Virus record (IMG/VR): IMGVR_UViG_3300032895_000008
Location: 1-41,230 of that record
Reading direction: 5' to 3' (one strand)
DNA length: 41,230 bases
From: a virus
The translations under genes were made by a program, and so were the position numbers. How positions within the stretch are numbered: the first letter of the stretch is position 1; the number at the start of each line of letters is the position of its first letter. Positions 7,559 through 15,517 of this stretch are shown one piece after another. Under the pieces are notes generated by a model, which saw only the letters and a list, made by a program, of their open reading frames with translations, had not been told where the DNA came from and made no database searches.

Positions 7559-9819
7559 GCTGCTTTCCCCTTCCCCGGCACGTTAGGTGACGGCTTCGCG
7601 GCCTGTAGTGCCATCTGGCCCGCTTGGCTCTGATTCTGTTGCTCGATCGCCTGCTGGCCGCCGAGCTCCTGGGCCTCGCGCGCGGCCTCGCGCTGGCGGT
7701 CCATCTTCTCGAGCTCCATCAGGTGCCCGACCAAGAGGTGCTTGCCCTCCTTGGCATGGGTCTTGTCGGTGGTGATCAGCTTGGTGAGATTGTTCTCCCG
7801 GCCGAGCTGCAGTTTAACCACGTTCGACTCGTGCCGGTCGTGTTTGGTGAGCTCGGCCTTCTGGAGTTTCTGCTGCAGCACCTTGACCAGCTGCATGAGC
7901 TTTTGCTTCTCCGGATCCGCATCGCCCGGCAGGAACCTGAGGCCGTCCTGGTAGCCCGCGAGCGCCATGAACTCCTTGCCGACCTCCTTGAGATCCAGGC
8001 CCGGCGGGGGCGCTTTGCAGACGTTGGCATAAGAGGTCACCGCCTGGCTGAAGCGTTGCATCTTCATCACCGGGTCGGTCGCGCCCATGCCGATGTTGAT
8101 GTTAACCGCGATGCGCTTCTCGAGGATGGCGTCCGTGACCTCGTCGACCCCGAAGCGCTGCGCGATCTTCGCCTTCTGGCCGGCGACGGCGAGCAGCACC
8201 ATGTCGGACTCGTAGTACTGCTCGAGCAGCACCAGTTGGCGCAGGCACGGCAGGAGGAAGGTCTGCACGTAGGTCATGAGCGCGTACTCGGTCATCATCA
8301 GCGCCGGCGACTGCACCGCGTTCACCGTGCGGAAGGACTCGCGCGGGTTGCGGCCGCCGGGCCCGAGCTGGGTCGGGTTGAAGTTGCCGAGCAGGCTATC
8401 GAAGTCCGCGTCCACCCGCGCCTGCTCCTCGTAGGCGCTCTGGGTGATGTCCGGCCAGCTGACCTCCTTCACGTCCTTCTCGACGTCGTTCACCATGGTC
8501 ACGCCGCCGGGGACGTTCCTCACCAGGCTGGTGGTGTCGACGTTCGCCGAGCGCTTCGCGAACCAGCGCTTGTTGAGCACCAGCTTCACGTTGTCGGAGC
8601 GCTGGTTGCCGATGTCGTTGGTCTCCTCCTGGAGGCCGCGCCCCAAGGTCGGCAAGGAGGCCGGGATCGCCTTGTGGGTCTCGATGTTCCAGGTGCCGAC
8701 CACGTAGTCCCGATCGCCGTGCCAGACGTTTGCCTCGAGGGGCTCCGGGTCGGTCAGCATGTAGCGCGAGCCGAGCATGTACCACTCGAAATCCTCGCCC
8801 TGAAAGCGATGGATATGCCGGTGCACCCACACGATGTCGTACTCGTGCACCTCGCGGTCCTGCTGGCTCGCGTCCTGGCTCTGGTTGGTGCGCGCCTGGC
8901 GGGTCGAGTCGTCCGAGTTGTCGCGCGCCATCAGCAGCTGGTCTCGCCCGAGCTTTTTCCAGCGCTTGCCCTTCGGGTTGTCGCGGCGCATGCGCTCCTC
9001 GACCTCGCCCAGGTACATCGGGATCTCCTCGATGAGATACGGCGAGGTGCCGACCACGTCGTACCAGCAGGCCGAGGGGTCGAAGCGGAAGTTCTCGAGC
9101 GGCACGAGCTCCATCACCGGCTCGTCCTTCTGCACCACGTACTTCTTGTCGCGGCGGGTGAGGCCCTGATGGCACCAGTAGATCTTCGCCACCACCAAAC
9201 CCTGGGCCATCGCGTCCTGCAGGCCGCCGATCGAGAACTGAAACCAGGGGATCGACACGGTGAGGCGCTGCTGCAGCACCTCCTTCATCACCTCGGCCGA
9301 GACGATCTCCTCCTTGTTGGTGCCGTCGACCGCTTGGGTCTCGATCAGGTCCAAGTTCGAGAACAGCGCCGCGCAGAGGGCCGCCTCGTTCTTGCGCATC
9401 ACGGTGCGGGTTTTCGGGCGGTAGAGCTTGGAGCGCTTGTTGAAGGTCTCGGAGTTGTACTTCGAGTCCGAGGCGTGCTGGTTGTTGAAAGCGCGGAGGC
9501 TGTTGTCGAGGTCTTTCCGGTAGTTGTTGTCGAAATAGGTCGTGCTCGAGCGAAACGCCTTCTTGCCGATGTTGAGCCAGTCGGGCTCCTCGCCCTCCGG
9601 GATCTCCTCGACATCGCCGTCCTCGTCGACCTCGAGGTCGCCCAGGTCGTTCTCGTCGAGGTGCGGCTGCGTGCCGCCGCCGCCCCACTCGCCCAAGGCG
9701 ACGATGTCCGAGCCGCCCTCGTCGCGCTCCTTGCCCATGTAGTCGAGCGGCGCGCGGCCCTCCTCCGGGTCCTCGATCGCCGGCGGCTGCGTGCGCCAAG
9801 GGAGGGAGGCGCGGGCCAT
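7555..9819 (-). CDS. Portal protein, P22/N4-like podovirus type
   Basis: This 754-residue protein should form the dodecameric ring through which DNA enters and leaves the head. An acidic disordered N-terminus (1-80) is followed by the core with RPKTRTVMRKNEAALCAALF near 130-150, PLENFRFDPSA near 238-248, a VTMVNDVEKDVKEVSWPDIT region near 455-475 and the wing/helical part containing PRESFRTVNAVQSPALMMTE near 500-525. The C-terminal 100 residues are helical and Gln-rich, like the barrel of P22-type portals. Length is close to the 725 residues of P22 gp1. The start overlaps the previous stop (TGATG). Confidence 0.88.
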   Translation of the reverse strand: MARASLPWRTQPPAIEDPEEGRAPLDYMGKERDEGGSDIVALGEWGGGGTQPHLDENDLGDLEVDEDGDVEEIPEGEEPDWLNIGKKAFRSSTTYFDNNYRKDLDNSLRAFNNQHASDSKYNSETFNKRSKLYRPKTRTVMRKNEAALCAALFSNLDLIETQAVDGTNKEEIVSAEVMKEVLQQRLTVSIPWFQFSIGGLQDAMAQGLVVAKIYWCHQGLTRRDKKYVVQKDEPVMELVPLENFRFDPSACWYDVVGTSPYLIEEIPMYLGEVEERMRRDNPKGKRWKKLGRDQLLMARDNSDDSTRQARTNQSQDASQQDREVHEYDIVWVHRHIHRFQGEDFEWYMLGSRYMLTDPEPLEANVWHGDRDYVVGTWNIETHKAIPASLPTLGRGLQEETNDIGNQRSDNVKLVLNKRWFAKRSANVDTTSLVRNVPGGVTMVNDVEKDVKEVSWPDITQSAYEEQARVDADFDSLLGNFNPTQLGPGGRNPRESFRTVNAVQSPALMMTEYALMTYVQTFLLPCLRQLVLLEQYYESDMVLLAVAGQKAKIAQRFGVDEVTDAILEKRIAVNINIGMGATDPVMKMQRFSQAVTSYANVCKAPPPGLDLKEVGKEFMALAGYQDGLRFLPGDADPEKQKLMQLVKVLQQKLQKAELTKHDRHESNVVKLQLGRENNLTKLITTDKTHAKEGKHLLVGHLMELEKMDRQREAAREAQELGGQQAIEQQNQSQAGQMALQAAKPSPNVPGKGKAA

Positions 9820-10214
9820 CAGCCCTTACCCATGCCGCGGATCTGCTGGCCCTTCATGATCGTGTGGTAGAGCTCTGGCGGGATCGTCGGGTAGAGATCC
9901 GGCACCACCGCGCCGCGCGGCAGGCCGAACGCCTCGAGGAGCGCGCCGGCGAACTTGACCGCGGTCTTGCACGCCTCTTGGACCGTGCCGATCTTGTTCC
10001 GCGGCAGGAGCGAGCAGAAGCCCTCCTTGCCGGTCGCCACCGTCACCGTGTTGGTGATCGCCACGTGGGTGATGCAGAGGTTGTGGTTCTGAAAACCTAT
10101 CATCCAATAATGCCCGGGATAGTGAGTTTCCAGCTCTACTGCGATCGCCTTGGCAATAGCCAGATCATTTGATTCGTCGGGGTTGCCCGGGTTGATGTGG
10201 ACTATCTGATTCAT
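9819..10214 (-). CDS. Hypothetical protein in the portal operon
   Basis: Starts at ATG 10214, which overlaps the previous stop as ATGA, giving 131 residues. Strands such as HYWMIGFQNHNLCITHVAIT and a helix with VQEACKTAVKFAGALLEAFG are visible, but no known catalytic pattern. The 5' half is poorer in GC than its neighbours, suggesting a separate origin. Genes here in related genomes are usually hypothetical. Confidence 0.7.
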   Translation of the reverse strand: MNQIVHINPGNPDESNDLAIAKAIAVELETHYPGHYWMIGFQNHNLCITHVAITNTVTVATGKEGFCSLLPRNKIGTVQEACKTAVKFAGALLEAFGLPRGAVVPDLYPTIPPELYHTIMKGQQIRGMGKG

Positions 10215-10645
10215 GGCTCGTCGAACTGCCGAAAGCGCATCAGCGGCTGCACGTACATGCGCAGGACGTTCGAGAGCTGGCGCGCGTAGAAGTAGCCGCC
10301 CACCAACGAGTTCACGCTCCACACGTTCGCGTCGACCGCGGCCGCCATCTCCTCGGCGATCGGCTGGATGATCTGATCTTCCCAGTTGCCGATCGGTGCG
10401 CCGTACACGTCCCACGAGAGCCTGTGCGGTGGCAGGAAGAAAACGCGGCCGGGGTGGAGCAGCTCCTCGGCGAGCACCGGGACTGCCAAGGCTGTGGGGA
10501 GCAGGGCCTTCAAAAAACCCCGGCGCGTGAAAGATGTGGGGCTTTGGAGGGAGATGCCTTGCGGCGCGTCCTCTACCCTCATGGATTCCGCCAGTCCCGC
10601 GCGGGGCGAGAGGGATGCGGATCCCCACAGCCTACGTAGCCGCAT
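10211..10645 (-). CDS. Twin-arginine signal protein fused to a copy of the capsid N-terminus
   Basis: A 144-residue protein starting at ATG 10645 (five bases after the previous stop); ATG 10582 is an alternative. Residues 38-60 read as a TAT signal: SFTRRGFLKALLPTALAVPV followed by LAEE, with the (S/T)RRxFLK core at 40-46. Residues 108-141 nearly repeat capsid residues 5-37 (29 of 33 identical plus one inserted Val), ending at FRQF and then stopping. DNA over this stretch is also nearly identical to 5343-5445, so it is a recent partial duplication or a constrained copy. It could be an anchored capsid-binding factor, but no function is proven. Confidence 0.8.
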   Translation of the reverse strand: MRLRRLWGSASLSPRAGLAESMRVEDAPQGISLQSPTSFTRRGFLKALLPTALAVPVLAEELLHPGRVFFLPPHRLSWDVYGAPIGNWEDQIIQPIAEEMAAAVDANVWSVNSLVGGYFYARQLSNVLRMYVQPLMRFRQFDEP

Positions 10646-10650
10646 GGCTT

Positions 10651-10821
10651 TCAGGCGCTTTTGCCGGCGTCCTTCGGGTCAGCCTTCGCGGGGTCGACCT
10701 TCGTGGTCTCGCTCTCGACCGGCACCCACTTCGGCTCCTTATCGGTGATGTTCGGGTGCGGGTCGTGCCGCTGGTGCAAGATGCCGTCGATGAACTTCAG
10801 GTGAGCGGTTTTCTCGAACAT
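10651..10821 (-). CDS. Small hypothetical protein
   Basis: A 56-residue reading frame from ATG 10821, with CGGAG eight bases upstream. The product is hydrophilic, beginning MFEKTAHLKFIDG and ending in a Lys/Asp/Pro-rich tail (DPAKADPKDAGKSA). It fills an otherwise empty gap between two genes and its stop is five bases before the TAT-signal gene, so coupled translation is likely. Confidence 0.6.
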   Translation of the reverse strand: MFEKTAHLKFIDGILHQRHDPHPNITDKEPKWVPVESETTKVDPAKADPKDAGKSA

Positions 10822-10824
10822 GAG

Positions 10825-11049
10825 TTACTCCGGATAGCCTTCGGGGGGAACGTAGCCCGGCCGCTGGTAGATCCCAGTCGTGCCGATGTCGGTCGAGTCG
10901 AACTTGCGGACACCCCCGCCGAAGACGTAGACGGCGTGGTCGGGGGCGTTGAACGCGGAGCCCCACTCGCGTTCAACCATCTCCTGGAGGCTGAAGTTCC
11001 GGGTGGTGACCTGGCGGCCTAACGTGGGGGAAAGGGGAGGCAGCGGCAT
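10825..11049 (-). CDS. Small hypothetical protein
   Basis: A 74-residue product with AAGGGA upstream of its ATG. It has a short amphipathic helix (NFSLQEMVEREWGSAFN) and an aromatic, Gly-rich C-terminus (YVFGGGVRKFDSTDIG). It lies between terminase and portal genes. No family recognised. Confidence 0.65.
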   Translation of the reverse strand: MPLPPLSPTLGRQVTTRNFSLQEMVEREWGSAFNAPDHAVYVFGGGVRKFDSTDIGTTGIYQRPGYVPPEGYPE

Positions 11050-11067
11050 CGTTTGAGTCCCTTTGTT

Positions 11068-11238
11068 CTAGCCTTCATCCGGATCTAGATCGTACATGTG
11101 TTGGCGCTCGGCGTGTTGGTCGCGGAGCTCACGGTTTTCCAGAAGTAGCCGCGCCATGAGCTCGTTGGTGTAGCGATCGCATTTCTGCTGCACCGCTACC
11201 TGCAGGCGGTCGAGCTCGGCGTCGGTGAGATGGGCCAT
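11068..11238 (-). CDS. Small helical protein
   Basis: A 56-residue protein whose ATG shares its A with the terminase stop (TAATG), a translational coupling signature. The sequence is one long helix rich in Leu, Glu and Arg (ELMARLLLENRELRDQHAER), suitable for a coiled coil. Tiny genes directly after terminase are common in podoviruses; function unknown. Confidence 0.65.
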   Translation of the reverse strand: MAHLTDAELDRLQVAVQQKCDRYTNELMARLLLENRELRDQHAERQHMYDLDPDEG

Positions 11239-12758
11239 TACACGATGTCCGGCTCGAGGCTTTGCTGATCAACAGCTTCCGGGGCGATTGGGTGGGCATC
11301 GTAGATGCGCGACGTTGCGTCGATCAAGTCCTTTCGGCCGCCGAACGGGTATAAGGACATCTGGATCCGCAGCCGCTCGGCCACATCGTAGATGCGCTTC
11401 TCCTGGTCCAGGCGCCGGATCGGCCGGGCGACCCGGTACTCGTAGCCCGCCCCGATCATCGAGCGCTGCAGGCGCGTGTAGCGCTCCTCGTCGGTGGGAT
11501 ACGGCAGGTAGAAGCGGTGTCCCTTCACGTCCGGCACCAGGCGCTGCACGCGGTCGTCCTTGCCGACCTCGCCCTGTTCGGGCCACTCGAGCTCGATGAT
11601 CTCGAAATGGTTGCCCTCGAGCTGCTGGCGGTGCTTGAAGTAGTCGAGGTCGGCGCGCGCGCCGAAAGACTCGTAGCCGGCAATGATCCCCACCACCCCG
11701 GGCTCGCGGTTCCACTTGTCGTAGAGCTCGCTGAAGCGCTCCCAGCGCTCCATCAGGTCCATCTGGTGATCGTACCCGTCCAGCAGGTATTTGTTACCGG
11801 CGGCATCGATGCCGATCACGACCATGGCGGTGTTGGCGCTCGTTTTCTTCTTCGAGCGCGCCGGGTCGCAGAGGAGATACACCTGCAGAGTCCGCGGCCG
11901 CACCTCGTAGACCTGCAGGTCCGTGGTGTTGAACATGCGCTGGCTGCCGGCCAGCGGGTTCAGCAGCATCTGGCAGGCGAGCGTCGAGTCGAGCATCTCG
12001 ACCTTCTTCTTCGCCCAGGCACGCCTGGATAAAAGCACAGGCCGCCCGTCCTTCTGGCCGTTGTGGGTCGCCGGGTAGATCCGCGGGATGGCGGCCTTCC
12101 TGTCCATGATCTCCTGGTAGGTGTCGGCGAAGTGGTAGCGGGTGCCGACCGTCCACACGCGCCCCTCGGCGGTCCCGAGGTTCGAGCTCATGCTCCACCC
12201 CTCGGTGGTTTTCATGATCTGGTCCGGGGTGTTGACGCTCGCCGGCACCACCACGTCCTCGTAGATCCTCAGCATGAAGTGCGCGCCGATCGGCGTGCCG
12301 TCGATCAGGCCCCACGCCTCGAGGGTGCCCTCTTTGGGGTTGCCCTTGCGCTTGACGACCAGGCCCTTCTGCACGCTCCAGCGCTCCGGCGTCTCGCCGT
12401 CGGCGTACAGGATGTCGGGGAACGCGGCGCGGAGCAGCGTGTTGCGCTCGAGCTCGAGCTTGATCTGGTTCACGAACTTCTCGGCGATCGCCTTGGTGTG
12501 GCTGAAGATCGCGGCGGTGATCTCGGGGTTGCGCAGGATCTCCTGGATGCAGCCGGTGAAGGTGATGATCGTCGACTTGTAGTGGTCGCGCGCCCAGAGG
12601 TCGATGTAGCCGTCGGGGTTCGCCTCGACCTCGCGGCAGCGGCGGTAGATCCAGGGGTGGAGACAGTCGGTGCGGCCGAACACGCGCACCAGCAGGTAGA
12701 AACGGTCAGCTTTCGCCAGCTCCCTCACTGCTGACAGGTTCTTGCCCCCCTCGTCCAT
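11238..12758 (-). CDS. Terminase large subunit
   Basis: The packaging motor ATPase and nuclease. I prefer ATG 12758 (506 residues), because the extension to 12899 is Ser/Pro/Ala-rich sequence lying over the small-subunit gene. The Walker A equivalent is ARDHYKST at 56-63, as seen in N4-like and related terminases; LRIYED at 163-168 is the likely Walker B region. The nuclease domain begins at VYLLCDPARS (Asp 298) with a later Asp-rich metal site. The order small subunit, large subunit, portal is standard. The packaging strategy cannot be read from sequence alone. Confidence 0.88.
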   Translation of the reverse strand: MDEGGKNLSAVRELAKADRFYLLVRVFGRTDCLHPWIYRRCREVEANPDGYIDLWARDHYKSTIITFTGCIQEILRNPEITAAIFSHTKAIAEKFVNQIKLELERNTLLRAAFPDILYADGETPERWSVQKGLVVKRKGNPKEGTLEAWGLIDGTPIGAHFMLRIYEDVVVPASVNTPDQIMKTTEGWSMSSNLGTAEGRVWTVGTRYHFADTYQEIMDRKAAIPRIYPATHNGQKDGRPVLLSRRAWAKKKVEMLDSTLACQMLLNPLAGSQRMFNTTDLQVYEVRPRTLQVYLLCDPARSKKKTSANTAMVVIGIDAAGNKYLLDGYDHQMDLMERWERFSELYDKWNREPGVVGIIAGYESFGARADLDYFKHRQQLEGNHFEIIELEWPEQGEVGKDDRVQRLVPDVKGHRFYLPYPTDEERYTRLQRSMIGAGYEYRVARPIRRLDQEKRIYDVAERLRIQMSLYPFGGRKDLIDATSRIYDAHPIAPEAVDQQSLEPDIV

Positions 12759-13164
12759 CGCCACCCAGGTCCTTATCAGGTCGGGGATCGGCACGATCGG
12801 CAGCGATCTTGCGGAGTCGGTCGTAGTAGGCGCCGAGGAGCTCGGGTTCGGCGGCGACGGCAATGCCGACGGGCTTGCCGCCGGGCCCGGCGAGCTCATG
12901 GCTCACCGTCTCGCGCCAGCCCATCTGCGTGGCGGTCCACCACTTGACCATCGAGGGCACGCCTTTCTTGGCCTCCTGGTAGGCGACGCCCGCGACGGTG
13001 AAGCACGCCTTCGCCTTGCCCATGTCGAGCTGCGCGCGGTAGCGCTTCCGTAACGTTTTCACGGACTTGACCCCAATCAGCACCGCGATCATCTCGTGCG
13101 GCATGCCGATGCCGGAGGCGTTCTCCACGGTCTTGCGGCTCTCGTCTGTGACCTTGTGTGTCAC
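12706..13164 (-). CDS. Probable terminase small subunit
   Basis: A 152-residue protein overlapping the methyltransferase stop by ATGA and the large terminase start by about 50 bases. Residues about 12-45 form a helix-turn-helix (IGMPHEMIAVLIGVKSVKTL then RKRYRAQLD), followed by a helical oligomerisation region ending in a MVKWWTATQMGWRE motif, an arrangement found in many phage small terminases. It should recognise the packaging site and regulate the large subunit. The assignment rests on HTH, size and position. Confidence 0.75.
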   Translation of the reverse strand: MTHKVTDESRKTVENASGIGMPHEMIAVLIGVKSVKTLRKRYRAQLDMGKAKACFTVAGVAYQEAKKGVPSMVKWWTATQMGWRETVSHELAGPGGKPVGIAVAAEPELLGAYYDRLRKIAADRADPRPDKDLGGDGRGGQEPVSSEGAGES

Positions 13165-14489
13165 GCGTCCTCATGGGTAGGGGTATTTTTTGCCGCCTCC
13201 GCAAAGGTCAGCCCGCTGATGTGCTTCGCCGTTTTGCCCGTGTAGTCCTGCCAGCGCTCGATGATGACGTCTGCGTACTTTGGATCCAGCTCCATGATCC
13301 GGCAGCGCCGATTGGTCTTCTCGGCCGTGATCAGCGTGGTGCCGGATCCGCCGAAGGGGTCAAACACGAGGTCGGTCTCCTGGCTCGAGGCGAGCATCAT
13401 GCGCTCGACCAGGGCGACCGGCTTCATGGTCGGGTGGAGCTCGGAGCGGCTCGGCCGCGGCTCGCGCAGCACCGTCGAGCGCTGCGCCGCAATGTACTTC
13501 TTCAGGAGCGCCCGGCACTCGGTGGCGAGCAGCTTGTCGACGTTCACATCGTCGTCGATCACCGTGGTCTGGGTGTAGTCGCCGGCGAAGTAGTGCCCCG
13601 CGCCCTCCTTCCAGCCGTACAGGATCGGCTCGTGCTGCCAGTTGTAGTCCTGCCGGCTGAGCACCCCGGATTGCTTCACCCAGACAAGGACTTGCGCCAT
13701 CTTGAAGCCGGCGCGCTCGAACGCCTCGGTGAACGCCCAGCGCTCGGAGTCGGCGTGTGCGACATAGATCACGGCGCCGGGGCGCATCGCCCAGTGGGTC
13801 GCCTGAAACGCGCGCAGCAGGAAGCGGTCAAAGTCGGCCGCGGCCTGGTCATCGTTCAGGATCGTGCCGGCATCGGCCTGGTAGGCCACGTTGTACGGCG
13901 GGTCGGTCCACACCAGGTGCGCCTCGCCCTCGCCCATCAGCCGCTGTACGTCGGCGAGCGCGGTGGCATCGCCCACCATCAGCCGGTGGCGCCCCAGCAC
14001 CCACACATCGCCCACGTGGGTCACCGGCCGGTCGGGCGGCTCCGGGCTCGTGTCATCCGCGGTCTTGCCGCTCCGGGTGGGGGCGTCCTCGCCGATCAGG
14101 CCGCGGAGCTCAAACGCCGAGAAGCCGGTCAGGTCCAGCTGGTAGCCGGCGGCCTTCAGGTCCAGGAGCTCCATGGCGAGGAGCTTCTCGTCCCAGCCGG
14201 CGTTTAAGGGGATCTTGTTGTCGGCGATCGCATAAGCGCGCTTCTGGGCGGCGGACAGGCCCGCCAGGATCAGCACCGGCGCCTCGGTCATCAAAAGCCG
14301 TTCTGCGGCCTTCACGCGCCCGTGGCCTGCGATGATGCCGCCCTCCTCGTCGATCAGCACCGGGTTGGTCCAGCCGAACTCCTTGATGGAGGCGGCGATC
14401 TCCTCGATCTGCTCGTCGGAGTGGGTGCGCGCGTTCTGGGCGTAGGGGATCAGGGCCGCGAGGGGCCGTTGCTCGAGGCCGACCAGCAC
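13161..14489 (-). CDS. ParB-domain DNA methyltransferase
   Basis: A 442-residue protein from GTG 14489. Residues about 5-110 are a ParB/sulfiredoxin-like domain (NARTHSDEQIEEIAASIKEF, then AGHGRVKAAERL near 54-65). Residues about 160-425 are an amino-methyltransferase of the DPPY type: DPPYN at 196-200, HPTMKP at 352-357 and the SAM-binding DPFGGSGTT at 377-385. The order, catalytic motif before SAM motif, is that of beta-class N6-adenine or N4-cytosine enzymes. It likely methylates phage DNA, protecting it from host nucleases or marking it for packaging, since the terminase genes follow with ATGA overlap. Target sequence unknown. Confidence 0.9.
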   Translation of the reverse strand: MLVGLEQRPLAALIPYAQNARTHSDEQIEEIAASIKEFGWTNPVLIDEEGGIIAGHGRVKAAERLLMTEAPVLILAGLSAAQKRAYAIADNKIPLNAGWDEKLLAMELLDLKAAGYQLDLTGFSAFELRGLIGEDAPTRSGKTADDTSPEPPDRPVTHVGDVWVLGRHRLMVGDATALADVQRLMGEGEAHLVWTDPPYNVAYQADAGTILNDDQAAADFDRFLLRAFQATHWAMRPGAVIYVAHADSERWAFTEAFERAGFKMAQVLVWVKQSGVLSRQDYNWQHEPILYGWKEGAGHYFAGDYTQTTVIDDDVNVDKLLATECRALLKKYIAAQRSTVLREPRPSRSELHPTMKPVALVERMMLASSQETDLVFDPFGGSGTTLITAEKTNRRCRIMELDPKYADVIIERWQDYTGKTAKHISGLTFAEAAKNTPTHEDA

Positions 14490-14492
14490 GGG

Positions 14493-14657
14493 CTAGCCGC
14501 GGTTGCGCTTGACGGCGGCGTTCGCGATGCGGATCGCCTTGCCCTCGTCGCCCGACTCCTCGAGCACCTTGTTCGCCACCTTCGCGAACTGGCGCTTTTT
14601 CCTCGGGGTGGTGGCCTTCTTGGTGTGGCGCTTCGCGTCGGATGACTTCCAGGGCAT
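14493..14657 (-). CDS. Small basic protein (KRHTKKA type)
   Basis: A 54-residue, very basic protein from ATG 14657. The pattern W-x-SSDAKRHTKKA followed by KRQFAKVANKVLEESGDEGK and AIRIANAAVKRN is familiar from short proteins of bacteria and phages; these are generally uncharacterised. It could bind nucleic acid. It sits 3 bases before the methyltransferase GTG. Confidence 0.65.
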   Translation of the reverse strand: MPWKSSDAKRHTKKATTPRKKRQFAKVANKVLEESGDEGKAIRIANAAVKRNRG

Positions 14658-14660
14658 GGG

Positions 14661-15113
14661 TTAGCGCTCCGGGATTCGGTCGTTGATGATGCGCTGCGCG
14701 ATGCCCATCAGCCAGGACACCGCCTCGAGGCGGCTCGCGAAACCGTGAAAGCTGTCGCCTTGGATCCCGATCACCACCCCGTCGGTCGCGGGCGTCAGCT
14801 GCCAGACAAGCTGCAGCGGCCCGCAGCCGGGCGGGTAGATGTCGTCCGGGAAGTTCGGGCCGGACGCCGTCGCGTGGCGCGGCGGTCGACGGGTGCCTGG
14901 CCGGGCGCGCGCCATACCCTCGATCGTCTGATGGGTGTCCTCGGCCTCGGGCTTCTTGTCGTGCAACCGCTCGTTCGCCTCGGCCTCGAGGCGATCGAGG
15001 CGGGCCTGCAGGGACTTCACGTCATCCGCGAGGTTCTGGTTGCGGGCTTTCAGCATCTCGTTGTCGTTCCACAGCTGCCGGTAGCTGATCTTGGCAGTCT
15101 TTTTCGCCGTCAT
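14661..15113 (-). CDS. Hypothetical protein, coiled coil plus globular C-terminus
   Basis: A 150-residue protein. Residues 12-55 form a coiled coil (WNDNEMLKARNQNLADDVKS), then a Pro/Arg linker, and about 90-150 form a small alpha-beta domain ending in WLMGIAQRIINDRIPER. The NEMLKAR segment is shared with the 1700-2098 product. It is the first gene after a 180-base noncoding gap. Function unknown. Confidence 0.7.
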   Translation of the reverse strand: MTAKKTAKISYRQLWNDNEMLKARNQNLADDVKSLQARLDRLEAEANERLHDKKPEAEDTHQTIEGMARARPGTRRPPRHATASGPNFPDDIYPPGCGPLQLVWQLTPATDGVVIGIQGDSFHGFASRLEAVSWLMGIAQRIINDRIPER

Positions 15114-15187
15114 CGCGGTTCTCCCGGTCCCCTGATCGGGGAACTTCTTTGGCTACGAGGGCTTACGTCGCTGCAGAGGCAGAGCGG

Positions 15188-15249
15188 GTTGAATTGACGT
15201 CACCCCGGCCGGCGGGGTTTGCCCACCGGCCGGGGGACGGAAATTCAAC
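15188..15249. repeat. Nested palindrome in a 182-base noncoding gap
   Basis: The gap 15114-15295 has no convincing gene. It holds two nested inverted repeats: GTTGAATT (15188-15195) with AATTCAAC (15242-15249) outside, and CCCCGGCCGG (15203-15212) with CCGGCCGGGG (15226-15235) inside. Both are perfect. There is no U-run on either side, so a structured RNA, a protein-binding site or a packaging or replication element is more likely than a standard terminator. Confidence 0.7.
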
Positions 15250-15295
15250 GCCTGCGTGCAGCACACTGGCTGCGGCGTTGAATGTGAGGTCGCGG

Positions 15296-15517
15296 CTAAT
15301 CAAGCTGCGCTCGATAGCCGTTGTAGGCGGTGCGCTGCGCATAGGCGTCGCGCTTGACGTGCTGGGCGAGGCGGGCGGGGAGGTCCGTGTTCTTCCGGTG
15401 CTCGATCGTCGCGTCGAGGTCGTAGTCGCCGGACAGGTTCGCCACATCGCGCCAGCCCTTCGGCGCGACGATATGGTTCCCTCGGTGGCCCATGGCCCGC
15501 ATTTCGCTTTTCGTCAT
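15296..15517 (-). CDS. Small hypothetical protein
   Basis: A 73-residue product with ATGA overlap to the upstream nucleotidyltransferase gene. The sequence RGNHIVAPKGWRDVANLSGD followed by a basic helical end (ARLAQHVKRDAYAQR) shows no known motif. It is the last gene before the structured noncoding gap. Confidence 0.65.
   Translation of the reverse strand: MTKSEMRAMGHRGNHIVAPKGWRDVANLSGDYDLDATIEHRKNTDLPARLAQHVKRDAYAQRTAYNGYRAQLD

Noticed and set aside
7624-9870. 748-codon plus-strand frame
   Set aside because: Fully antisense to the portal gene; composition is that of a shadow frame.
12759-12899. Upstream extension of the large terminase
   Set aside because: Ser/Pro/Ala-rich sequence overlapping the small subunit; no good ribosome site.
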